Shown: piece after piece, positions 24,672-38,052 of the stretch
How the letters are laid out: each line of letters opens with the position of its first letter
Position numbering within the stretch: the stretch's first letter is position 1
DNA from: Blasia pusilla
Lineage: Eukaryota; Marchantiophyta; Marchantiopsida; Blasiales
NCBI GenBank assembly: GCA_050084515.1
Contig: CM114274.1
Coordinates: 1,240,001 to 1,304,000, forward strand
Direction: 5' to 3'
Length of the DNA stretch: 64,000 nucleotides
Notes under the pieces: model-generated
What the model was told of the DNA's origin: nothing
What the model saw: only the letters and a program-made list of their open reading frames with translations
The model's database searches: none
Position numbers and translations under genes: made by a program

Positions 24672-27345
24672 CGCCCACTCCCTTTTATCCCCCGGGTCGC
24701 ATTGTAGATCAACAAATGCCTACGCTGGATGTTTCAAGGATTAGATGCTGGAACCAAATCTGTGAGGGCTTGGTGACACGTCGTCTGCTTAAATTTGAGC
24801 AAATCTCTAGACATGATTCTGTCTCATTGTTTGGTGGTTTGTGAACTCTCTTTAAGTCTTAAGTCTCCTGAACTAAGAATAACCTAATGTATGAATTTCA
24901 TTTATGCATATTTCTTACTTCAGAGATCAAATTTAAAATTCAAATAATGGCAAAGATACTTGGCATCCCACAACTTGAGTCAAAGCTCCCTAACTTACAC
25001 TAATAAAAGTAACTAAATATTTAAGATTCATTTAAGTATATTTTACCAACAACTTTTCATTAAGTCTATAGTAAAATTAGTATTTTGGAATGAATAGTTT
25101 ATCTATTTGGGCGTGGGTGGTTTTATTTGGACATTTTGTTTGGACCGTTGGAGTTATTCTTCTTACATCACGGAGTGGATTTTGGCAAGAACTGATCGCA
25201 ATTTTGGCATGGCCTCATGGACTTACTCCTTTACTTGATTCAGTCCAAAATTATTCTTAATTCGAAAAGTTCCAAATTTGAGGTGTCCTTGCCCAAACTT
25301 CTTTAGATACATCTATTAGCTTTTGAGTTAGGTTGCTCTTCACAAAGAATGGTACAATGAAAGATATAGTCAATGTTCGGATGGGAGCTTTTGTCTATCA
25401 AAGGTCTCTAAACATTTTACCCATCACCCCTTTAAGAGTTTCTTGCAGAAGACGCTTCACATCGACACATTCCTGGATTTACTAGGACTTATCTGAGAAA
25501 ATGAGTTCACAAAACCGAGTCGCCTCTCCAAGGCATCAGGTTTCTGCCCATGGTCATAAAGTTCCCCACTACTTTCTCCCGTAAGAGTCGTGTCTCAGTC
25601 CCAGTGTGGCTAATCATCCTGTAAGCCCGTTAGTGGTGGCCTATGTATTATATTCTGGTTAAATAAGAAAACATGGTTAAATCTCACTGACCCATAAATC
25701 TACTGATCTTACATTTTCATCTTTGGTAAAATGTGAAGACGTTCATGTACACCAAGACCGTAATTTTTCACATTAACTTAACCGGAATACTCATTAAGTA
25801 TCAGGAATTATAAAGTGAACTGTTGCAAATGGTAAAGCTTCAGCATATAGAAAAGACATACTCGGTGATGGAGAACCTATGGAATTAGAGATAAAATTTT
25901 AAGGCGATTCTTGATACGTTTACTCCTCCACGAAGGCATAAACTGCCCACTTTTGACAAGGTGGTAGGACGGAAAATGGCGAAATGGTGATGACTAATTC
26001 GAATGCACTACAAGGCAAGCATAGAAGAGCCCCACCAAATCTTGGACTCCCGAATTGCTCATTTCTGAGTATTGACATCTACATGAAACTATAACCATAT
26101 GTCCCTTCCATTATACATTTCCTTTGATCCTTCTTAGTGACAAAAATTCATGAACTTCTTCATGTAGTAACCTTATCGACTTACCAAGGTATCCTGAGAT
26201 GAGCCAAGGCAGGCGTGCCGAGGTTCCACATCACCCTCTGGTCCAAATATAAGACATTATTATAACAACAACAGATGTCTCCGCATCTGTTCTTTTTCTT
26301 CATTGAGTCTAACACGACAAGTTGTATACTCGTGATAGCCTGTGGAGGTTGCAAAGAGTATTACCATCAAACATGAACCTCTTATCCGCCTTACTGTTCC
26401 TCAGAAAAGTGCCTCGCATATGTACATTATACACATGTGTTGACGAACACAACTCAAAAAATACCCCTCGTATCAAACTCCTATGGTGAAATGTGGAAGT
26501 CTCCTTCACTCAAGACTGGGTGAGTGAATCATTCCTGGTCTTTAGGTCATTAGAAAGAAAAGACCTAAACATGTTACTCCGGAATTTCCTCCATGTGGCA
26601 TCCCAAAATCAGGAAGTGTGCGTGCCAAGATCAGTAAACTTACCCACAACTTTCTTGATCGGAGGTTCATCTTTAGGATACACCTCATGGCATGACATGA
26701 TGGTTTAACCAAGCGCTACCCAATCAACAGTAATGCTTTACACCACAATTATAGAATAGGAGCTAATTGACACTTACTACACCTTCCAGGCTTGTTCAGA
26801 TATCTATCACTCTGAGGACATTTTCCATGAAAGCAAAAAGTCCAGAAGTCCTGCATGAACATTCCATTCTCCATGTCACACAAGGCTAGGCCTGCAAACA
26901 CTCTGGCGTCGCTGTGAAACCGAAGTTTTCAAACAAGCCCTGTATTCAAGGCAAAAAATCTGTGTCAGCATTTACACGAATGGATCCCCATCAGGTTCTA
27001 CTCTTCTGTCCCCAAACGTATTGTAGGAGGTATTCTTGAATATCCATGAACTTAATTCCTAGGTGTCCATGAAAACGATAGAAATGCCAGTCCACACAGA
27101 TAGTGCAATAGAGATTTTTTTTTGTTGTAAGGAAAGGTACAATGTGTAGAGTCATTTCTCTGGCTCAGCGACCTACAGATGAGCTAAAATAGATCTGCTT
27201 GACTATTGACAACTCCTTTGAGTAAGATATATGATTTATTAGCTGGTAAGAATTTCAAGCTATACTAGTGTCATCACAGAGATCTAGGGTTTAGTAAACC
27301 CAACTATGTCACACTATTAAGGCAAGAAGCAAAGTCATACCATTT
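24672..27345. other. Spacer between the two duplicated segments; no gene seen
   Basis: About 2.7 kb of AT-rich sequence with only short unrelated frames. The last LCMT1 exon could lie here, but I could not find the expected EHYC-type end. The spacer carries no motif by which I can assign it to an element family. Confidence 0.35.
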
Positions 27346-28407
27346 GGTCTTTGATGCCATAAGAAACGCAATAGTGTTCCTATCAAAAACCATAAAGCAT
27401 GGGTTAACAATCCAAAAGGGAGGTGTCAAACTTCGTTTATATCTCAATGTGGACACAACCATCCCGAAGAACATGCGGATGGGGAAAAAGGTACCTATTC
27501 GAGGTAGCCATTTCTTATCCCGGCTGGTGAGGATATGCCCTGATGCACTGATTTCATATTTCAATTTATTTTCGAAAATGCACTCTAGCCAGCACTTTTT
27601 TAACATTGAACACCGCACAAAGACTGGATGGCCGGCTTTCTTCCTTCTTCCTGCTTATTATAATTAGGTGAAGATTGACATCCTTGTTGACCCCAGAAAA
27701 TGCAATCCTCCAGACTGATTGCGCAGTTGGGGGTCCGAAAGAGCATGGACTGAACAGGTGGAACAAGCTACCTTCATCACAAATCAACATCCAGGTCTAG
27801 CCAAATTACCTCTACTAAAAGTTTTTACAAGGATTGTACCTGCATGATATGCCACTCCTCAAACTCATCAAAGATTTCTAGCCTCTCAGTCCTGTACGAG
27901 AAGACAAACAGAAAACATCTTTTTACATCCCAAAAGGGAGGTCATCTAATAAACATCTACACACGAAACCATCAACTCTGAATAACCTCATGGCATCCTT
28001 GTAATCAAGCATCTGTTGCCCAGGCAAAAATTTGAAGCTCCACCATTGAGGTTCTTGATCATGCAAAATAATCACTTCACAGAAATTGAACATTATGTGC
28101 TCTCTTAAAAGATATCCCTCACCTTTGCCGATCTCTGGGGTCCAAATGATGATTGTAGATCACATCCATGTCTAGAGCCACTGCTCTCTACAGAATAACA
28201 AACAAAAGACAAGAAGGTAAATACAGTGGTTATGGAGAACAACCACGAGATGGAAGCAATCCCAGCTCACAGGACCATTCACCAAAGTTCACCTAAGGCA
28301 ATTAAACCCAGATTCTCTGTTTTTCCCGGTCTGTTCGCACTTGTGGAGTACAGACATCTTCGCACATGACAGGGCACTAAAATATCTACTATACTACACC
28401 GCCCACT
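27346..28407 (-). repeat. Segmental duplication, copy 2 (carries functional-looking LCMT1 exons 10 and 11)
   Basis: The counterpart of 23,641-24,671. It keeps the full 65-nt exon 10 (28,123-28,187) and the 52-nt exon 11 (27,840-27,891), which splice in frame with exon 9. Outside the exons the copies differ by only scattered single bases. Confidence 0.85.
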
Positions 28408-31400
28408 CAATCCTGCATAATATTTGTTGCAAGAAATGAGCCCTATTTTGCCAACGTACCTCCCAGCCTAAATCTGTAAAACGCTTCTCTTTGGACTCCA
28501 AAGTAGGAGTATCATGGAGACCTAACAGGGAGCACCCGCGACTCTGTCACCAGCGCACATACATGTCATCCAAACTTCAGTCCAAAATATATTGATCACC
28601 TTTCTTCTTTGAAGAACAAAACATGTGGTAAGGAATAGGTGAACGGTAATGATTGTTCACAAAAATATGGTTTCTTCTGTAGTATACCATACTAATCTGA
28701 TACCCACAAACACTTTCTGCCAGAGTCAATAGTCATAAAGTTATTACAGGCACTACTCTGTGAGTCCAGTGTGCTACATGTCATTGCATCGGATTTGTTC
28801 TCTTCCATTTGATTAGCTTCCATTCAAATGAAACCTAACAGGAAAAGCAATTACGAGTGGACAACTCTTACAACCTTCAAATTCTTCATCATTTGCAGTC
28901 CAAAAGCATCATCTGGATGAATCTGCACTTGAAAATGCATATCTTAGAAGACCGATAGGAAATATTTACCTCTTCCCCCTGTGACCAGATGCAGAAGATT
29001 ATCCTTGGTGAAACTAAATGCCGACACCTTAGGATGCAGAGAAAAAAATCAAAGTTTTCAACAAAACAGTGTTCAATCCCAGAAACAACTAAGACTTCAG
29101 TAAATCATTGCTCAAACATGTTTTAATCCTTAAAGAAAAGTCGTCTTGCTTTATGAGACACACTAGCCGTAAGTTCAACTAAAGATTTCACGAACCCAAG
29201 GCCAAATTTAAACCAAGAACGAGGTAATAAGACTGAAGCAGCTGAAGGTTTCCCAATGTAATATGCTAGCTAGTAAAGGAGTTGTCAATTTGTCTCTATT
29301 ACAAAAAGAGGTTTTAGGCTGTCCTGATGAAAAAAACGTGAAGAAAAAAACTCCATGTGGTGGGACAGGTAACCTGCTCATAGACTACAAAAGTAGCGGT
29401 AGATAACGTTTCGGCAGCCCATTGTACAACACCACGACTAACTTCGGGCTCCAAATATATCAGCACACACTCTGCAAGCACAAGTGTTGGCAAGCTTGAC
29501 ACAAAACAGATATATGTTAGCATAAAAGTTCAACAAGCAGGAAAGAAAACTTAGACTATCTCAGCCAATTTGACAGATCTACACACAATGGTCCAAACAG
29601 ATAGAATTCAAGAATCCTCATCAGTTCGCACCAGGTTATTCTTCATAAGGACTATCAATGAACTTCTCCAAATTCTAGAACTTGCTGCTGGATGGTGTTC
29701 ACACATTTTATGGAAATAGAATGTTAATTTTTAACAAATCCTGTTTGTAGTGAGGGTCAAGTACAGAGAACTGCAGATAGATATCTAGAACCCTTGTGAG
29801 AAGTACCACCCAATCTATGATATGCATCAGTAGTCTTGTTGTAGGTGATTGCAACTCAGACGGAGAAAGCAGTAAAGAGGTGTGGGTGTTCAAGAAAACA
29901 TGTTCAGAAAAACTTAATCCACTCGATAGGGTACTTAGTACCTTCCAGACCTAATTCACCACCAATTTGACCTACTCAACATATGCACCAAAATTTCAGG
30001 CACTAGCTCTAGGACCTAAACTGAGCTAGAATGGTTTTGGGCAAAGGAACTAAATCTCAGGTTCCAACGAGATGTGGGAAGTGAAGTTGAGCATTTGGAC
30101 AATCAAATTCAAATTCAATGCTAATTTTTGGGAAACACTAAATTTCAGTTGCATGGACAAGAAGTACCTCTCCACATCTATGACGGATTATTTCCATCTA
30201 TTTGTACTCTTCTTTACTTTCCAGACACAAGGACAGGTTTTCCTCTTATGGTCAGGTTCCTTCTCAGGTTTCCCCCTTCTTTTTCTGACCCTTCTTGTGT
30301 CAGTTTAGTGAGGAGCTTCTTCAAGCCCAGTGTTAACAGGCTGCCTAAGTGTGGTCCATCTCTTTCATCTTCTGTCTATTCATGAACTATCCAATGAGGG
30401 CACAAGGATACAACAGGCACGACATGAATGGGTACATTCTGTCTATTTTCTTCTACTGTTCTGCAGTTCGTTAGTTTCTCCTTCAGACTATATATATTTC
30501 TGGCAACAACCAGCACCCCGCTTGAAATTTGCAATTTTTTCCAACTTGTGCCAGAAATTCAGACAACTGTTTTGTTAGAGCAAAAACTGATTGAGCACTA
30601 TTGGGACTTATTAAGGTAGCTGGTATGATGATAATGGGCCTTCACCATACATACTGTTTGTAAGTCTACATATTGATGATTGAACTGATCTTTTCTGAAC
30701 TACATGTAATTTGGCTACCAAATTGGAAGAATCAAAGTCTGCTAAGGTTCGTTTCCTTACTTTTCTCTTTGCTTGCTTCTCCCAGGTTAGGCGGCTGTAA
30801 CTTTGTTTACTCGCCCTATTCCCAATCTGACTACAAAATCTAGTCAATAAGCATACTTAAGAGTATCCTGCATCAGCATGCCTGCAACAAACCTGGGATC
30901 AAGCTGGGACTTTTTGAATAGTTCATCCAATCCCTTTAGGTCCCTCAAATCAGCTGGTAAAAGCCTATAGTTCTCACTGTGGATTTCACCATTATCTGCA
31001 CCATTCAAGTCCATCCTAGTGATATTCACATGTCAGCTACTGAGGTGCAGCAATTGAATGGACAGTAATACTCCTGCAGACAAGATGTCTGTCACCAACA
31101 AACAACAGTGACTGCACTCACACTCAAGCTCCTGCTGCTATCCACCTCAACCAACAAGCCCATGATGACTAAAGCTTTTGACCAGAGCAGAGGCTAGTAA
31201 GCCACTGCAGCGTTTCACGCACTCATTTTCTGTGCAAGGAAAGCAATATACCAAACGTGAATTAGAGCTTCGTATACCAAGACAATACTGGGGAGAAAAG
31301 ACAGCTTTTGTACCCTTATGAAAGATGGAGTCTGGACCAAGCCTACTACTGAGCTCCTCATTTGTAGCAATTATTGCAGTTTTTTTACTTGTTACCTGCA

Positions 31401-34400
31401 AGACAATAAGGATCTTAAACAGAGCATGGTTCACTTAGAGAGACAACTACTGCACAGCATCATATAAGAAACAAAATAATATACCCAGTCGAAATACACC
31501 ATTCTGGTATCATCCTTCAACAAACCTAGTTAAGTAGAGTGGATGTGAGCAATGGTAATCAGTGCAAGATCAAAGATTGAAAATGATATCAATCTTAACC
31601 TAGATCTCTAAATGACACACTCAGAGACGTATATGCTGCAAGCACCATCAACAAAACCCTTCACTCCCCGAAGTTTCATGGTAGACAGCTCCCCATGGTA
31701 CCAAAAAAATACTAATAAATGGATATTGCTCAACTTAGGGAGAAATCACCTCTAAAAAGTCTATCTCAACGAAAAGATGTGGCGCCCGTCCTTCATCCTG
31801 TTTCATCAGCACATCAAGTTCCACCCTTAAATACACTGTACCACAATGGAGGATGGTTCCCAGGAACAGACAGGGCATATATAATCCACTAAATGACAGA
31901 AAATTTGAAATTGGTAACAAAACCCAGAGACACCAAGGCGCATTTCTGTCTCACAACTGGAATCGCACTATTTAGGGTTCTTGTAGTGCACTAGCAATGC
32001 AAATTTGGACGGATTTCATGGATTCCTTTATCTAACATAAATGAAACACAATACTTTTTTGTATATTCATGGACCCAAGAGGGCCATAAGTTACAGTAAT
32101 TGGGTGGGCCACACCATACCAAACTAGTTAAGTAACAAAAATATAAGCCAGGAGTGTCCAGCAGGGAGGGGTGTATGGCACAAGAGATAACCGCATAGCA
32201 GGGCAAAAGGCGGAAGCACCTCACAGCATGTGGTGGAAGGGACAGCACATCAGCAGCAGGAAAATCAAAACTAGAAGAGTTTTATAATAAGTAGAAACCT
32301 CTCTAAACTGAGAGAAGTTTGAATGTGATAGACTCGTAACTGTAGTTACAAATCTAGCATAATTTGAGCTACATATCAGTAGATAGAGATGTGAATCAGC
32401 AGACATTTAAGTCTGTAGTCTTATTCGAAATTAATCAAAGCTAGGTAGACGCCCTGTAACAGTTCAGGGGATTCCCCTTCTGAGAAGCTCCATTGAAAAG
32501 GTACTGCTCTCATTGCCAAAACCCTCTCGACTGCAATGGCTGCATAGCCTATCTCTCCTTTTGAGTACACTTTTCCAGATCCTATCTCTTAGTCTGATGA
32601 GTTTAATGTGAATTTTTCCAACTTCATCCTGCTTAGTACACATAGAGCGTCAGAGGTGAAGTTAGATCACTTGATCTCTCAGTATATAATGTACTCTTCT
32701 CATTTTCCTCTTCCTTAAGCACTGCTAGATCTCCATCTCCAGATGTTACTTATCAACATCCCATCTGGTATAGATACAGGTGCTGTACAATTATTTCAAG
32801 AGATCCTTGCTGGTGATTGTTAGTAGGTCATAAATCGACAGAGCCGACTTTTGAATCCATTCTCAAAAGCTACGATATCAGCTTTTTGGCACCAGAAAGA
32901 GTATTGCTCCTAAAAGATGCATCAGCCCTTGCAGATAGGCAATTATGATCATAACCCTAGATAACTGATCCAGAAACTAAAGCAAGTGTTTTAAGAGAAC
33001 GAAACTATGGGAGGACCTCCCCAGATCAAATCCTGAAACCTTCTTTTTCGGATCCCAAACCATTGCTGCACAGAAAATTGTTGCGGTCCATCCAAAATCT
33101 TTGCACAATTTCCGAGAAACTGGGGCCCTACCCGAATTTCAGGGCCATAGACCATGGCCGTTATGAGTTTAGCAGTGAAGAGTTGGAGTTCATTTTGCAT
33201 GTGCCTCCTTTCCATTCTTCTGCAGTTTGATACCTGCACAAGGTTGATTTTACTGCCATCTCCATTAATCTGTATTTTAGATAGGGATGGCCCGTGGTTG
33301 TTGTAATTGAACTGCACACCCGCATAGATCTCCTTTCTCAAGGTCTCGATTACATCAGGTCCCCACCCAATTTCCTCCCTGTAGGATTAAAGCTGGGGTC
33401 AAGCATAGGCTCCTTGATCATTTTCCTCCACCATCTGGAATTGATGAAATTCCACACTTTCATGGGCAAAGCAGCAAGTCTCAGCTCCCCAGAGTGAAAA
33501 TTTGCCATAACCCTGTCTCACTGACCGAACATACCAAACGACATCATCCGAAATTGACCCATAGCATTTACACAAAGATAAGGTCTACTCTTAAAAATCC
33601 AGTTGCTCAAAAAGTAACAATAGTCCACTTTGTAGAAATTGGCGAAGGCAAGGGCCTTCTTGAGACAAAGGCACAATGACTGCACCAACTGCTCCTCCAG
33701 CTACCACTTTTCTCAACAAATCTAGGAGAAATGGAGAAACAAATGACAGATAGATTGGTGTAAAGGAATGAATGAATGGAAAAAAAGGAATAAATTAATA
33801 AGAAACTCACACACGCAACAAGGATGAAACACAGAAGTAGAGGAGGTTGAGAAAATCAACCTCATAATTGTGAAAATTTTACAAGAGCAGAGATCGGAAC
33901 ACACTACATGGAGAACCCTGTTTCCACAATTTATTATCCTGGCCTAGAATGCTTCTTGATTGCATCTCTCTCCTATTAGAAAGACTTTCAAAGCAGAAGA
34001 CCTCAACAATTTGTTACAAGAAGAGAACCAGAGACCAAGTCTTTTTTGTCTCAAAGGGTACACAGATGTGGTGGTCAGTCCAGTGCTCCAGGCAATAGAG
34101 GCATTGGAAAAGGAGTAGGGTTTTATTTAAGAAGTCAAGGATTTATAAGATAATACACACTGGAAAGTTGAAATGGCAGAAGCACTGTTCTCAAAGTGGG
34201 CAAACACATCCAACAACAATTGGTGATGTGAACCAAATAGCCACATTGGAACAAGCTCTGATCTGGACCCGAGTAAATTAGCTGATCTCCCAGTACACTG
34301 CACTGCCAGAATACGGTAGGACATCAGAAGGACTGCAAATGAGGCCAACTGGAGAACGCATGCTGGATTTTCATAGCATACATGAGCTCGTGATTGCAAG

Positions 34401-36542
34401 TGTATTGAAAAACCGTCCTGGTAAAGACAAGGCATCATGCCATTGCTTAGGGGAAATAGTTATTAACGATGTGCTTGGAGACTTGAACTTGATAAAAGAG
34501 TGACTGCCAGTTTTTGTTGGTGAGAACCTTGAATTAAGTCACAATTCCTAACACAACAAAACCATAACATTTAGCTCGCGCCCACAAGGAGAGAGAAGCC
34601 AACATTAGGACTACAACTCCATAGGAAGTTCTAATCTCTAATTTTGGTGAGACATCAATAGGATGATGGTACTGAAGATTTACCAACCTCAAGCAACATC
34701 TGCAGGACAACAGAAGATCACTGTCCACATGGACTCTAACCATGTCAAGAGTTGGATAAAAGACTCTCAAGCTTGGTTCGTACCATGTTTAATTCCTATC
34801 AATCCTCATGGTACATTTTCTTGCATTAATTCTGTTCCATTTGCATTTGACACTGGAGGAAATATGCCAAGTGTGGGACATATGAAGCAATCTCTGAGAG
34901 AATGGCAACACCTAACTTCCCACCAAACTCAAAATTAAATCTCAATTAAGAAACCTAAGCATGGTCAGAGTTCCCTTACGCTACATTCTATAGACCTGCT
35001 CAAATTCACTGTGGGCCATGCAACCTACATGAGAAACACCAATTCTCATAGAAATAAGGTGGGGTGGGTGTATTGTGTATGGATCTTCCAACATTGCCAC
35101 GAGTCTATGGCACACTGCAATCTTCCTCGGAAAATGGCAAGACATAGACTTATCACCGACCCAGAGTCAAATCTCCATTACAAACCTCAATTCAGTTTGC
35201 TTGCAAGAAAATCCATAAACTTCCCTGATTCCACGTAACGTTACACAGCCTAGGATGAGAAACAGGAAACTAGCAGCATAAACATGGGGAAGTGACTATT
35301 GTTGGGACACAATCTGCCACCGTTGCTAGGAGAAAGATTATATGCATATGGTAGAAGGTGGCCTTTCAAGCTTCTTTCTCCAACTGTATTCTAAGATTAA
35401 GGAGAATCATTGAGATACACTCTTACAGACCGAACCCTTTCTGTTGATAAATTCGTCAGCTGCAGAGATCAGGAGTGCCTAGGCAGATGACAGAGAAGGC
35501 TACCGCCTATCACTGGGTAGGTAATCTGACTGTGTAACATCAATTTTCAGATATGACGGTATAGAATCTATAAACCAGATACATGACCCAGGAACAGCTC
35601 TGATTTTCTTTAATTGAGAGTTTGGGGCTGGCTCATGTGCCTTGCGCTGCCTTTACTTCGTCTCTTTGGGACTGTGACCATAGAAATTAGCTCTACTGTC
35701 TAATATGATTGAAATTACCGTCCACATATGACACTTATTGCATGACTGGTTAAAGAGAAGTACATGGTTCAGAAAAACGATGCAATTTATTTATTTAGTC
35801 TCTGGGGGTGGGCAAAGAGAATTAAACCTGAAGTTGGAAAAATAAGGTGTCAAAACCAGCCCCGAGAGATAGTATCTGATTCCTTGGAGTTCCAGTTCCA
35901 TCTCCATTGGGCTTAGTTACCTCCAGAAACTGCAACAATAACTTTCGCATGGCAGCCCAGCGTGAGTAGTAACCTGCACAGACATGGATGTCCAAAGTGC
36001 CATAAATCTCCCACCGGAGAGCAAAATATAATCGTCAGTAGACAGGCAGCTCCCAAGCGTTTCTCTACGACAAAGTGGGAAATTACACTCCAAAATATGT
36101 AAGAGAAAGGACAGTGCTGGACTCGCTACCAATCGCCGGGCCTAGTCAAACGATACGTCATGAAAATTATTTTTACTCATCGGAATCCGGAAGATCGGAA
36201 TCTATGAATTCTCTCAAGTAGCTTCAGATAGGAAAAAGCTGGTCATATGGAACATGGAGTGGAAGTTTATACCGCGATTGATAATTGGAGACCTTTTAAT
36301 AGGTTTCCTGACGAAGAATTTGACGAACTTATCTTCAAAATAACCTTTGCCGACACACGATCTGTAATCAAGAAAGAGAAATGAGACAACAGACACAAAC
36401 TGAAAGTCTAAACAATTACATTTCACCTAGTCACTGTCGGGAAATCTGGTTTATTCTGATAGGTTGAAACAGAAACCCACAGTTTCGACGCTGATGCATC
36501 ATCGTTGGTCGCCTGCACCGCGGCTACGCTGCTACCTGCCAT
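27840..36542 (-). CDS. LCMT1: Leucine carboxyl methyltransferase 1 (PP2A methyltransferase), 3' end not found
   Basis: Exons on the - strand: 36481-36542, 36273-36361, 35828-35973, 31750-31797, 31314-31395, 30893-30995, 29374-29494, 28875-28922, 28460-28543, 28123-28187, 27840-27891. They sum to exactly 300 codons in one open frame with GT/AG ends. Landmarks: QATNDDASASKLSCVGKGY at the N-terminus, RKPIKRSPIINRG, ILSLGAGFDTLFFQL (the SAM-binding loop), PHLFVEIDFLEVTSKK, YRLLPADLRDL, LPTLVLAECVLIYLEPE, IHPDDAFG and RLEIFDEFEEWHIMQ. The family methylates the C-terminal Leu of the PP2A catalytic subunit, controlling holoenzyme assembly; the Arabidopsis member is SBI1/LCMT1. Relatives run about 320-335 residues, so a final exon of roughly 20-35 codons is missing from my model. 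Intron 3 is about 4.0 kb. Exons 10 and 11 are duplicated downstream (24,139-24,458). Start chosen because it gives the conserved N-terminus. Confidence 0.92.
31798..35827. other. LCMT1 intron 3 with an unrecognised exon-like fragment
   Basis: About 4 kb without a gene I can name. On the - strand at about 33,240-33,385 an open stretch flanked by TACAG and GTATC reads GWGPDVIETLRKEIYAGVQF and then NYNNHGPSLSKIQINGDGSK. It looks coding but I do not recognise it. It could be an exon of a nested gene or a captured fragment. Confidence 0.35.
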
Positions 36543-36552
36543 GCTGCCTATC

Positions 36553-36735
36553 TTAGCACTTCGATCTCTTTCTTCGTATTTCGGACAATAATCTTCTGCT
36601 AAGGATTAGGGTTTCTCCGGGACTCTCTTCCCCGACGTCAAAGTATCTCCGAGGAACCAAGTGGACTTCATCGATGGGAGGCAAGGACCATGGGAAAACG
36701 AAATCTCCATATGAGAGTCCCCTTTCAATCGGCAA
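36553..36735 (-). promoter_or_regulatory. Possible upstream ORF in the LCMT1 leader
   Basis: A 60-codon frame from an ATG at 36,735 ends 10 nt before the LCMT1 start codon. If the leader extends this far it would act as a uORF. Its peptide (MPIERGLSYGDFVFPWS...) is unfamiliar. Transcript data are needed to know whether it is in the mRNA. Confidence 0.3.
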
Positions 36736-37285
36736 ATTCCTCTCCTCCTTAGACTTGTGAGAACTTAAGACTAAGTCAAAAATGAAAGTATGAAGTCCAA
36801 AAAGAAATTATGGGTCATCTACAAGAACACATTTCGATGGGGTGGCTTCTTGACATTAGAAGGTTTTAATTTAGGAGGGCATCCATCTCTAAAGAGGGGT
36901 GAGTGTTGTGAGCCAAACAAGCGTCGATGCAAAATATCACAACTCTAGTGGGCTCGCATTAGGATGGTTGGGTGTAGAAGACGTCTCTTGAAACCCACGC
37001 AGCGTCTAGTGGGACGGATAGACACTGGTTGGGGGCGCAATGGTCATGGCGAGGCATCCATGGACTTCATAGGACATGTCACGAGAGCACTGAGAGATGG
37101 GAGTTCATTTCGCTGATGCAAGACATAGTGGAGTGCCTAGAGAGTTGGTGTCTGAGTTGGGAGCGTATGTTGCTGCTCCAGAGGTTGCTAGTTAGCAACC
37201 ACCACCCTCCTCTTCTCCAAGGGTCACGAGAGAGACTTGGGAGCCGATGATTGGTCCTAGGTTGACAGGAGTGGAGAGGAAATGA

Positions 37286-38043
37286 GTGTTGCAGTTCTTG
37301 TGGAGATTCAAGGATTGTTTTGCATATAGTATGCACGACTTGGGTACGTTCAAGGATCCAGGTATTCGGATCGAGTTGGATAGTGATACTCTTATCTTTC
37401 GACCATCCTGCATGTATTCCGACATGGAGCAAGCCTTGATTCAGAGCAGGAGTCAAGACTTGGTTGCCACTGGACTGGTGGAGAGATTGCTTTGAGAGTA
37501 TGCATCTGCCACAATTATGTTGGCCAAGAAAGACATGTATGGACCAATAGGCGGATGTGTGGGGATTACCATCATATCAATCAGCATACGAAGACCGGCC
37601 GCTATCCTATGCCTACTCATGAGAAGATCTTTGATATGGTGGGGCATGCAAGGATCTACATTTTTTTGGATCTTTATGTTGGCTATCATCAGTTGCCCAT
37701 CCGGATGGTGGACAGGGAGAAGACAACATTTCGGGGGATAGATCCTTTCGGGAAGGATTGTTTGTACCAGTGGCGGTTCGTACCATTTGGGTTTAAGAAC
37801 GCCCATGTCGGTTTTCAAGGAGTTATGGATAGGATTTTGGTTGGTTTGGATTATGCGAGATATTACATTGATGACATTATTATCTTTAGTGCCACACTTG
37901 AGGAGCATGAGAGATATTTGGAGGAGGTGTTTCGACAATTGCAATTACATGGGCTGAAGTTACATCCAGGTAAATGTAGGTTCTTCCATGACCAGATCGA
38001 GTACCTTGGACACGCCATTTATCTAGGGGGTATTAGAGTTTAG
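37286..38043 (+). pseudogene. Ty3/gypsy reverse transcriptase (PHD-finger element)
   Basis: Frames at 37,286-37,495 and 37,492-38,043 give DCFAYSMHDLGTF (linker before RT), MCGDYHHINQHT, IFLDLYVGYHQLPI (motif A), FVPFGFKNAHVGFQ (motif B), YARYYIDDIIIFSAT (motif C, catalytic YIDD intact) and EYLGHAI. One frame change joins the two parts near 37,495-37,540. A TAG ends the frame at 38,041, just before QTKVEAILRIS. Confidence 0.85.
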
Positions 38044-38052
38044 CAGACGAAG

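Noticed and set aside
28960-29035. Extra LCMT1 exon reading VSAFSFTKDNLLHLVTG on the - strand
   Set aside because: Exons 7 and 8 already join in frame into the conserved VYEQ-IHPDDAFG sequence, so no exon is missing between them.
30072-30620. + strand frames in LCMT1 intron 6 as exons
   Set aside because: No conserved protein, no consistent splice sites, and a part resembles the LINE 3' tail repeat.
33000-33340. Assignment of the 116-codon - strand frame to a named protein
   Set aside because: Parts look coding but I could not match them to a family with confidence; reported only as an exon-like fragment.
35919-35921. Exon 3 of LCMT1 ending at 35,921 (GTAACT donor)
   Set aside because: The remaining gap would be an intron of about 35 bp; reading through gives the conserved ILSLGAGFDT in one frame to a proper donor at 35,827.
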